A stretch of 22,496 nucleotides of DNA, taken from the NCBI GenBank assembly GCA_017577895.1, contig PKQY01000033.1:1-22496 (forward strand), written 5' to 3'. Shown here in pieces: positions 14,952-21,221 of the stretch (the stretch's first letter is position 1; each line of letters begins with the position of its first letter). The stretch is from Bacillota bacterium. GTDB lineage: Bacteria; Bacillota; Bacilli; ZCTH02-B2. Under the pieces are notes generated by a model that had not been told where the DNA came from, searched no databases, and worked only from the letters and a program-made list of their open reading frames with translations. The position numbers were made by a program, and so were the translations under genes.

Positions 14952-15728
14952 TTAGGATGCGGTGATGCTCGACTTGCCGATTTTTTTCTCCACCCGTTCT
15001 TGCCACAGCAAGAACAAGAACGTGCAGAAAAAGGCGATGAAGACGATGATCAAGATGAGCGCCAAAATGGATGCCGAGCGGTTCAACGACATGTAGTGCA
15101 TCAGCTTAAAGCCCAGCCCTTTGCTGGATGCGAACATCTCGGCGATGATGAGCCCAAGAAAACAAAGGCTGAATCCCATCCGCAAACCGGCCACCAACTG
15201 CGGCATAATGGCCGGAATCAAAATCATCCGCGCCTTTTGAAAAAAGGTGAGCCGATACACTTCGGCCACTTTCAAATACGTCTTGGGCACCATCTGGGTC
15301 GCCTGCATGCACATGATCAACACGGGAAAAACGCCGTGAAAAACAGAAAAAGCCACCCGCCCCTGCAGTGACAGCCCGAAGATGAGCAAGAAAATGGGGT
15401 ACAGCGTCACTTTCGGGATGGAGTACAGACCGATGAACAACGGACCTAACGTGCGGGTCCAAAAACCGTTGAGGCCGATGAAAAACCCGAGCACACTGCC
15501 CAAGACCGCGGCGATGACGAAGGAAATGAGCAAGGCCAAGAGCGTCTCCCCCACGTCGGGCAACCATTCGTGAAAATGCGTAAACAGCGCCACGACACTT
15601 TGCCACGGGGACGCCATGGCCGTATCGCCGACGATCCAATAAATGATTTCCCACAGCACAATGAGCAACACCGGCACCAAATACCGGCCCAGCTCAAACC
15701 ACCATTGTTGCCGTTTGTTCTTGTTCAC
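14952..15728 (-). CDS. ABC transporter permease, SsuC/TauC type (second permease)
   Basis: The 258-residue protein has about six membrane helices and the BPD_transp_1 coupling-helix (EAA-like) region near residues 150-200, with YRLTFFQKARMILIPAIMPQLVAGLRMG and AEMFASSKGLGF. It belongs to the nitrate/sulfonate/taurine-type importer permeases. It starts with GTG at 15728, supported by GGAGG seven bases upstream, and follows the first permease gene after 23 bases. The two permeases differ clearly in sequence, so the transporter probably has a heterodimeric membrane part. Part of the operon from the lipoprotein gene to the MFS gene. Confidence 0.92.
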   Translation of the reverse strand: MNKNKRQQWWFELGRYLVPVLLIVLWEIIYWIVGDTAMASPWQSVVALFTHFHEWLPDVGETLLALLISFVIAAVLGSVLGFFIGLNGFWTRTLGPLFIGLYSIPKVTLYPIFLLIFGLSLQGRVAFSVFHGVFPVLIMCMQATQMVPKTYLKVAEVYRLTFFQKARMILIPAIMPQLVAGLRMGFSLCFLGLIIAEMFASSKGLGFKLMHYMSLNRSASILALILIIVFIAFFCTFLFLLWQERVEKKIGKSSITAS

Positions 15729-15751
15729 CTTCTCGCCTCCGTCCCACCCGA

Positions 15752-16501
15752 TTAAGCATTCCGTCGGAACAGGCGTTTTTCGATGGCTCCCAATGTGAGG
15801 TTGGACACCAACGAGATGACAATGACCAACAAGATGTAGCCGTACATGTTGTACAGGTCAAAGTTGTTGTAGGCGTACGAAATGCTGTAGCCGATGCCCC
15901 GGGCCGACAAAATGAATTCCGTGGCGATGACCCCGATGATGGAATAGGCCGTCGCCAGCTTCAGCCCGGAAAAGATGTACGGCCAAGCCGACGGAAAATA
16001 AATGTACCGGAGCATTTCCCAAAACGACAAATTCAAGGAGCGGCCGTATTTGATGAACACGGGCCGCGTCTCGCGGAAGCCGATGGCCGTGTTGGTGATG
16101 ACCGCCGGCGCCGAAAACAGGGTGCCCACCAAAATGACCGGCAACGGTCCGGTGCCGAACAGCGAAATGAAGATGGGATAAATCGAAAAAAACGGAATGG
16201 CATAAAACAACAACAAGTACGGTTGAAAGGCATAATGTAAGAAATCCGAACGCCACAGCAACACGCCGATGCCGATCCCGAGGATGGCCGCCCCGACAAA
16301 ACTGATGACGATTTCCAAAAAGGTGGGCAAGATGTGCTCCTGGAGAAATTTCGGATCGAGCACGCTTTCGACCATGGCCTTGACCATCTCGGTAAACGGG
16401 ATGAAGGTAAACGGATCCAGCCAACCAACCCGGGCCGCCCATTCGTAGACGACCAACAAGCCTCCGACAATCAGCCCCTGAACGAGATGTTCTTTTTTCA
16501 T
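15752..16501 (-). CDS. ABC transporter permease, SsuC/TauC type (first permease)
   Basis: This approximately 249-residue integral membrane protein of the BPD_transp_1 family has the EAA-like loop at NLSFWEMLRYIYFPSAWPYI and then TEFILSARGIGYSI. That is the typical pattern of SsuC/TauC/ThiX-type permeases. Three in-frame ATGs (16516, 16507, 16501) are possible. I chose 16501 because GGAAGGG lies six to seven bases before it and it yields MKKEHLVQGL, a normal basic start. The ATG at 16516 also has AAGGG nearby. It follows the ATPase gene after about 36 bases. Together with the second permease it should form the membrane channel. Confidence 0.92.
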   Translation of the reverse strand: MKKEHLVQGLIVGGLLVVYEWAARVGWLDPFTFIPFTEMVKAMVESVLDPKFLQEHILPTFLEIVISFVGAAILGIGIGVLLWRSDFLHYAFQPYLLLFYAIPFFSIYPIFISLFGTGPLPVILVGTLFSAPAVITNTAIGFRETRPVFIKYGRSLNLSFWEMLRYIYFPSAWPYIFSGLKLATAYSIIGVIATEFILSARGIGYSISYAYNNFDLYNMYGYILLVIVISLVSNLTLGAIEKRLFRRNA

Positions 16502-16537
16502 GCTCATCCCTTCCATCGTGACCCTTGGTCAACCGTT

Positions 16538-17347
16538 CTACGACGACGAGGCTTTCGCCTGCGGCGCATTTTTCCCGAACATCAACGCCTCTTCCTCCAA
16601 GCTCGACCAGATGCGCTGGGTGATGGCGGCAAACTCCGGCGTCGTCAAGGTGGTCGCATCCCGCGGTTTGGGCAAGGGGCTCACAATCACTTCTTTGATG
16701 CGTCCCGGCCGGGCCGACAAAATCACGATGCGGTCCGACAACAGCGCCGCTTCCTGAATGCTGTGGGTCACCAGGACGACCGTCGCCTGGGTTTTGTCCA
16801 TGATTTTCAACAATTCCCCGCCCAAAATGAGCCGCGTCTGCTCATCCAACGCGCCGAACGGTTCGTCCATGACGACGATTTCCGGTTCGGTCACCAACGT
16901 CCGGGCGATGGCCACCCGTTGCTTCATTCCGCCGGACAACTGGTACGGGTAGGCGTTCTCAAAACCGGCCAGCCCGACAAGGGCGATCATGTGTCGGGCC
17001 CGCTCCCGCCGCTCGGCTTTGGGGACGCCCCGCATCTGCAACCCGAACTCCACATTTTCCAACACGGTCCGCCACGGGAACGTCGACTCTTCCTGAAACA
17101 CGATGCCGATGGCCGGATGGGGACCGGTCACCGTCTCCCCTTTAATTTTCACCGTGCCGCTGGTCGGCGTCCGCAAGCCGCACAAAATTTCCAACAGCGT
17201 CGTTTTCCCGCAGCCGCTGGGCCCGACGATGGAAATAAATTCCCCTTTCTCCACCGTGATGGTGATGTCTTTCAACGCCACCACTTCTTGCGCACCATTG
17301 GAATACACTTTCGTCACATGCTCCACAGCCAGTAAAGGTGTCGCCAA
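16538..17347 (-). CDS. ABC transporter ATP-binding protein, SsuB/TauB type
   Basis: The 269-residue nucleotide-binding subunit has all catalytic motifs: Walker A GPSGCGKT (42-49), Q-loop Q85, signature LSGGMKQ (137-143), Walker B VVMDEP (158-163), D-loop ALDEQ and switch H195. The sequence FQEESTFPWRTVLENV is typical of the nitrate/sulfonate/taurine import group. It starts with TTG at 17347, supported by GAGGGGG about eight bases upstream. It lies 128 bases after the binding-protein gene, with a large hairpin in between, and is followed by the two permease genes. The substrate follows the binding protein and is unknown. Confidence 0.95.
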   Translation of the reverse strand: MATPLLAVEHVTKVYSNGAQEVVALKDITITVEKGEFISIVGPSGCGKTTLLEILCGLRTPTSGTVKIKGETVTGPHPAIGIVFQEESTFPWRTVLENVEFGLQMRGVPKAERRERARHMIALVGLAGFENAYPYQLSGGMKQRVAIARTLVTEPEIVVMDEPFGALDEQTRLILGGELLKIMDKTQATVVLVTHSIQEAALLSDRIVILSARPGRIKEVIVSPLPKPRDATTLTTPEFAAITQRIWSSLEEEALMFGKNAPQAKASSS

Positions 17348-17420
17348 GAAAAAATCCCCCTCATTTCATACTTGAATTTTCATTGCGAAGATGCCCAATT
17401 GTCGATGGCGCCCAATAGAA

Positions 17421-17457
17421 GAATACGTTCCCGGTCCCCAGGACCGGAAACGTATTC
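17421..17457 (-). other. Intercistronic RNA hairpin between binding-protein and ATPase genes
   Basis: Two 17-base arms (17421-17437 and 17441-17457) flank a three-base loop. On the plus strand there is one C-A mismatch, but in the minus-strand RNA the same position is a U-G pair, so the hairpin is fully paired in the gene's own transcript. No uridine run follows. It may protect the upstream binding-protein mRNA from 3' exonucleases or act as a partial terminator, giving more binding protein than ATPase. Confidence 0.75.
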
Positions 17458-17475
17458 TCGTTTTCAGGGCATGTC

Positions 17476-18552
17476 TTACTGCTTCAACGCTTCGATATCC
17501 AACCGCTCGTCTTCCGCCAAAAACCGTTGATCCAGCAAGTCGTTCCAGTCGATGTCATCCGGGTTTTTCAGCGTCCCCACCGCTTGCATGCCGACGAGCA
17601 CTTGCTTCATGGACTCGGGCAAAATCACCGGGCTCCAGTGTTCGAAGGCCGCCACCTCGGCCACGGCAGAAATGGAAGCTGCTTCGTCAATTTCGGCGGT
17701 TTTTGCAAAATACTTGGCGGCTTCTTCCGGATGGGCGTACGTCCATTCCACCGACTTCCGGTAAGCCCTCAGGAACCGCTCCACCAAATCGGGATTGTTT
17801 TCAATGATTTGCGGACTGGTCACAATGACGCTCTGTTGGAAATGGGGCACGTATTGGGACGCCCGGAACAGCGTTTTCCACTTGTCTTTTTCCACCGAAT
17901 AAGCCGGTTCCAACATGAGGGCCGAATCCACTTCGCCTTGCTCCAACAAGGTCAGCCCTTCGTTGATACCGCCGGTGGCGACCATTTCGACCTCATCTTT
18001 GCCGATGCCCAAGGAGCTGAAAATAAGCCGGGAGACCGTCTCGGTCACCGAACCGGGCGTCGTGTACCCCCATTTGTGACCAATGAAATCTTGCGGTTTT
18101 TCAAAGTCGGCATCTTTGCGGGTCAAGTAAACGAGATCGCTGAGACTTTGCACGCCGCCCGCCACAATTTTGATGGGCGCTCCGGCCAAATACGACTGAA
18201 TGGCAGCTGCGGTAGACACTTCACCAAAGGGCAGCTTCCCTGACAACACGTTGCGGACCGTCGTTCCGCCGCCGCTGCTGCCCATGATGTTTTTGATGCG
18301 GATGCCTTCTTCTTCAAAGAACCCTTCTTCTATGCCGACGATGTATGGAACCGCATACAAGCCGGTCGGATAATGGGTCACTGTAATTTCAATCTCGTCT
18401 ACCTGCTGCGACGTGCCCCCATTGCTGTCGGCACTGCCGCTTTCCGCTGGCGTGCCGGCGCTGTTGCCGCAGGCTGTCAACAACACCATCATCAACGCCA
18501 GGACGGTCGGCCAGAGCCAGCGCCACTTTTTCGCTGTCACGCGTTCCTTCAA
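17476..18552 (-). CDS. ABC transporter substrate-binding lipoprotein (NMT1/SsuA-like)
   Basis: The 358-residue exported lipoprotein has a basic n-region, a hydrophobic core (about 13-25) and the lipobox LLTAC with the lipidated Cys at 28. A Ser/Gly-rich tether follows. The mature part has the periplasmic-binding-protein type 2 pattern of the NMT1/THI5/SsuA group, with YPTGLYAVPYIVGIEEGFFEEEGI, VSTAAAIQSYLAGAPIKIVAG and SALMLEPAYSVEKDKWK. It should capture the substrate outside the membrane for the ABC importer. An ATG at 18576 has no ribosome binding site. The TTG at 18552 lies behind AAAGGGGGAAGG and was chosen; a GTG at 18540 is another option. A sigma-54-type promoter precedes it. The substrate is not predictable; context suggests an organic acid. 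Confidence 0.92.
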   Translation of the reverse strand: MKERVTAKKWRWLWPTVLALMMVLLTACGNSAGTPAESGSADSNGGTSQQVDEIEITVTHYPTGLYAVPYIVGIEEGFFEEEGIRIKNIMGSSGGGTTVRNVLSGKLPFGEVSTAAAIQSYLAGAPIKIVAGGVQSLSDLVYLTRKDADFEKPQDFIGHKWGYTTPGSVTETVSRLIFSSLGIGKDEVEMVATGGINEGLTLLEQGEVDSALMLEPAYSVEKDKWKTLFRASQYVPHFQQSVIVTSPQIIENNPDLVERFLRAYRKSVEWTYAHPEEAAKYFAKTAEIDEAASISAVAEVAAFEHWSPVILPESMKQVLVGMQAVGTLKNPDDIDWNDLLDQRFLAEDERLDIEALKQ

Positions 18553-18606
18553 CGCATCCTTCCCCCTTTTGTTCATATTTGGGTAAAAATGACAACCCTG
18601 TTATAT

Positions 18607-18623
18607 AGCAACTTTCATGCCAA
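18607..18623 (-). promoter_or_regulatory. Sigma-54 (-24/-12) promoter for the ABC transporter operon
   Basis: On the minus strand TTGGCATGAAAGTTGCT matches the sigma-54 consensus YTGGCACGNNNNTTGCW with one change (T for C). The invariant GG and GC are ten bases apart. Transcription would start near 18596, before all candidate starts of the lipoprotein gene. A sigma-54 activator is encoded in the same window. TGAAAC-type hexamers occur upstream at 18658 and 18754, with GTTTCA at 18711. Confidence 0.68.
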
Positions 18624-18721
18624 TGTTCCTGTTTGGACCGCCGCTATGGCCAACCGCTGAAACTGACGCACTTTCCGCCCTTCTAGCCCCCGCTTCCCAG
18701 TCCTTACCCTGTTTCACGATC

Positions 18722-18750
18722 GATATAATATGATGCAACATATGGTTCAA
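18722..18750 (-). promoter_or_regulatory. Possible alternative SigA promoter upstream of the lipoprotein gene
   Basis: TTGAAC (18745-18750) and TATATC (18722-18727) are 17 bases apart on the minus strand, four of six matches each. It lies in a very AT-rich stretch right after the HMG-CoA-lyase gene. It would give a leader of roughly 160 bases. Weaker evidence than the sigma-54 site. Confidence 0.22.
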
Positions 18751-18766
18751 TAATGAAACTATATTT

Positions 18767-19642
18767 TCATATTTTCATCATCATGCCGTCCAGCCGCCGT
18801 TCCAACAGTTGCTCCAGCCAACGGGCCGTCTCGATCAACCGTTCAAGCTGAATGCCCGTCTCTTCGCCCATGGCATGGAACATGTGGACCATGTCTTCGG
18901 TGCACACATTGCCCACCGCTTTGGGGGCAAACGGACATCCGCCGGTGCCGCCCACCGAGGCGTCAAAGATGCGCACTCCCGCCTCGTACCCGGCAAAGAC
19001 GTTGGCCAGCCCTAACCCGCGGGTGTTATGAAAGTGCAGTCCCAGGGCCACATCGTCGCCCAACGCATCCCGAAACTGCCGCACCATCTGTTGGACTTGA
19101 CGCGGATGGGCCATCCCCGTCGTATCCGCCAGCGTGACGGCCGAGCAACCGGCTTTCACAAACCGCTCGGCAAACCCCAACACCCGCTCCGGCGGCACGG
19201 CTCCTTCAAACGGACATCCAAAAGAAGTCCCCAACACCGCCACGCAGTCTTTTCCGGCGGCACGGACCGTCCGGATCATGGCTTCAATTTCGGCCGCCGA
19301 CTGTTCCGCCGTCCTACGGGCATTCCGCTGGTTAAACGTGTCGGAGACGGCCATGGTCAAATGGAACACGTCCAAATCGGTAGCCAGCGCCCGCTCCAGG
19401 CCCTTCGGGCTCAAGACGAGCCCCGCCAGGATGACACCTTCCCGGCGATGGACATGGCGGAGCACTTCCTCCGGCTCGCTCATCTGCGGCACCACTTTCG
19501 GATTGACGAACGACACCGCTTCAATCTTTTTCACTCCGGCGTCGATCAACCGGTTGATCAAAGCCGCCCGCTGCAACGGCGTCAAATGTTTTTTTTCGTT
19601 TTGCAGCCCGTCCCGGGGCCCGACTTCACACACGTGAATCAC
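18767..19642 (-). CDS. HMG-CoA lyase family protein (3-hydroxyacyl-CoA retro-aldol cleavage)
   Basis: The 291-residue TIM-barrel enzyme of the HMGL/DRE-TIM family. Residues equivalent to those of human HMG-CoA lyase are visible with constant offset: R10 and D11 in EVGPRDGLQNE, E41, H203 and H205 in the metal site, catalytic C236 in GGTGGCPFAP, and N245. SFVNPKVVPQM is also characteristic. HMG-CoA lyase cleaves 3-hydroxy-3-methylglutaryl-CoA to acetoacetate and acetyl-CoA in the cytosol. The usual HxHDTYGQALAN motif is HFHNTRGLGLAN here, so the natural substrate may differ, for example citramalyl-CoA or another branched 3-hydroxyacyl-CoA. The start is a GTG at 19642 with AAGGGGG eight bases upstream. 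It follows the CoA-transferase gene after 116 bases, which include a small ACCGGC/GCCGGT hairpin. The two are likely consecutive steps. Confidence 0.88.
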   Translation of the reverse strand: MIHVCEVGPRDGLQNEKKHLTPLQRAALINRLIDAGVKKIEAVSFVNPKVVPQMSEPEEVLRHVHRREGVILAGLVLSPKGLERALATDLDVFHLTMAVSDTFNQRNARRTAEQSAAEIEAMIRTVRAAGKDCVAVLGTSFGCPFEGAVPPERVLGFAERFVKAGCSAVTLADTTGMAHPRQVQQMVRQFRDALGDDVALGLHFHNTRGLGLANVFAGYEAGVRIFDASVGGTGGCPFAPKAVGNVCTEDMVHMFHAMGEETGIQLERLIETARWLEQLLERRLDGMMMKI

Positions 19643-19758
19643 GGATTTCCCCCTTCTTTCTCCGCAAATTCGTCACCGATACCCAACCACCGACACTTCT
19701 GCGATCCAATAACCGGCCCCTCTTCGCCGGTCCTTATTCGCCGACTCTGAACCGACTC

Positions 19759-20958
19759 TTAAATGATGTTCTCTTTCTTCAGTTGCGCCAACACGTCGGG
19801 CCCGTACCCCAACAGCTGGCCGTAAACTTCCTCGTTGTGTTTGCCCATGACCTCCGCCCCCGGTTCTTTGATGCGTCCCGGCGTGCGGCTCAGTTTCGGC
19901 ACGATGCCCGGCATCGGAAACTCGCCCAAAACCGGGTGCGGCACGCGCACGATCATCTCCCGGGCCAAATAATGGGGATCCTCGACGATGTCTTTGGCGC
20001 TGTAAATTTTGCCGGCCGGCACCCCTTTTTCTTCCAAGATGGCCAGGCATTCCTCCACCGTCAGCGTCGACGTCCACTCCTCGATGATGCGGTCCAACTC
20101 GTCCATGTTGGCTCCCCGGGCATGGTGGGTGCTGAAACGCGGATCGTCACTCAGCTCCGGCCGCCCCATGGCTTCGCACAACCGGCGGAACACGTTGTCC
20201 GCGTTGGCGCCGATGACCACATACGTCCCGTCTTTCGTCTTATAAATGTTAGACGGCGCCACCCCCGGCAACTTGTTGCCCATCCGCTCCCGCACGTAAC
20301 CGGCCAACAAATAGTCCGGCACGATGCTCTCCATGACCGCAAACACCGCTTCGTACAACGCCGTGTCCACCACCTGGCCTTCGCCGGAACGCTCCCGCTC
20401 GTGCAAGGCCACCAACGTGCCGATGACCGCAAACATGGCCGCCAACGTATCGCCGATGCTGATGCCGATGCGGGTGGGCGGCCGATCCGGAAAGCCGGTG
20501 ACGTACCGCAAGCCGCCCATGGCTTCGCCGATACTCCCGAAACCGGCTCGGTGTTTATACGGCCCCGTCTGACCGAACCCGGAGGTGCGCACCATGATGA
20601 TGCGCTTGTTCACTTCCCGCAGCCGTTCGTAGGACAAATTCCACTTTTCCATCGTCCCGGGTCGGAAATTCTCAATGACGACATCGGACTTTTTGACCAG
20701 CTCGAGGAAAATCTCCTGCCCCCGCTTCTCCCGCAAATTGAGGGTAATGGACTTCTTGTTTCGGGATTGAATCGGCCACCACAGGCCGTGGCCGTCTTTT
20801 TGCTGCCCCCATTGCCGCATCGGATCCGGCTTGTCGGGCGGTTCAATTTTGATCACTTCGGCACCAAAATCCCCCAACAGCCGCCCGGAAAACGGCCCCG
20901 CCAACAACGTCCCCAACTCCAACACCCGAATATCTTCCAATGGCAGTTTTTGCGTCAT
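19759..20958 (-). CDS. CaiB/BaiF family class III CoA-transferase
   Basis: The 399-residue protein is of the formyl-CoA-transferase family, which move CoA between carboxylic acids and typically form interlocked dimers. Visible features are LEDIRVLELGTLLAGPFSGRL at the start, DFGAEVIKIEPP, NKKSITLNL, DVVIENFRPGTMEKW, and the catalytic Asp at D170 in IGISIGDTLAAM, close to D169 of formyl-CoA transferase. ALYEAVFAVMES and GVPAGKIYSAKDIVEDPHY are also family-typical. The ATG at 20958 has GGAGG seven bases upstream; the longer frame to 21120 is noncoding leader. A sigma-54-type promoter lies at 21000-21016. Located directly before the HMG-CoA-lyase gene, it probably activates the acid that the lyase then cleaves. 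Human SUGCT, of the same class, accepts 3-hydroxy-3-methylglutarate and glutarate. Confidence 0.93.
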   Translation of the reverse strand: MTQKLPLEDIRVLELGTLLAGPFSGRLLGDFGAEVIKIEPPDKPDPMRQWGQQKDGHGLWWPIQSRNKKSITLNLREKRGQEIFLELVKKSDVVIENFRPGTMEKWNLSYERLREVNKRIIMVRTSGFGQTGPYKHRAGFGSIGEAMGGLRYVTGFPDRPPTRIGISIGDTLAAMFAVIGTLVALHERERSGEGQVVDTALYEAVFAVMESIVPDYLLAGYVRERMGNKLPGVAPSNIYKTKDGTYVVIGANADNVFRRLCEAMGRPELSDDPRFSTHHARGANMDELDRIIEEWTSTLTVEECLAILEEKGVPAGKIYSAKDIVEDPHYLAREMIVRVPHPVLGEFPMPGIVPKLSRTPGRIKEPGAEVMGKHNEEVYGQLLGYGPDVLAQLKKENII

Positions 20959-20999
20959 GGTCCAACCTCCCCGATGCTGTAGTTTCCCTACGCTGCTCT

Positions 21000-21016
21000 T
21001 GCAATTTTTATACCAA
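21000..21016 (-). promoter_or_regulatory. Sigma-54 (-24/-12) promoter for the CoA-transferase/lyase genes
   Basis: On the minus strand TTGGTATAAAAATTGCA has GG and GC ten bases apart, a perfect TTGCA -12 element and a weaker TTGGTAT -24 element. The start would be near 20988, about 30 bases before the ATG at 20958. A minus-strand TATAAT at 21128-21133 lacks a usable -35 and is a less likely alternative. Confidence 0.58.
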
Positions 21017-21136
21017 TTCTTTAGCCCATTTCTTCGAAAAGAACCGGAAGCGCCCCTCAAAGCCGCGGCGTTCCCCTCCTGGTCACACCGAGGACCGGCG
21101 GCCCCCGGCCTCACGGCCACATGTGTGTATTATAAA

Positions 21137-21164
21137 TGAAACGCTTGTCTTGAAACAGTTGTTT
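21137..21164. promoter_or_regulatory. Candidate upstream activator sites: 14-bp tandem repeat
   Basis: TGAAACGCTTGTCT (21137-21150) is followed directly by TGAAACAGTTGTTT (21151-21164), 11 of 14 identical. The repeats lie about 120-150 bases upstream of the -24 element of the sigma-54 promoter at 21000-21016, a usual distance for enhancer-binding proteins. They stand between the activator gene and its presumed target. A TTGTTTT/AAAACAA inverted repeat (21159-21178) overlaps the second copy. Confidence 0.42.
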
Positions 21165-21168
21165 TGTA

Positions 21169-21208
21169 GATAAAACAAAAACGCCGATCCGTTCTGCCGG
21201 ACCGGCGT
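21169..21208 (-). terminator. Rho-independent terminator after the sigma-54 activator gene
   Basis: Arms 21181-21191 and 21198-21208 form an 11-base stem with a six-base loop; the single A-C mismatch on the plus strand becomes a G-U pair in the minus-strand RNA. It is followed by TTTTTGTTTTATC. It lies 13 bases after the stop and separates the regulator transcript from the CoA-transferase operon. Confidence 0.88.
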
Positions 21209-21221
21209 GGTTCCGATGGAA

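Noticed and set aside
19643..19670. A GG-N10-GC pattern resembling a sigma-54 promoter before the HMG-CoA-lyase gene
   Set aside because: The -24 part is poor (CGGTGAC) and the transcription start would fall on the ribosome binding site. The gene is more likely read from the promoter before the CoA-transferase.
19783..20982. Long plus-strand frame of 399 codons opposite the CoA-transferase gene
   Set aside because: It is the antisense of a clearly conserved gene, is His/Arg/Pro/Gln-rich as expected for a GC-rich shadow frame, and shows no recognisable domain.
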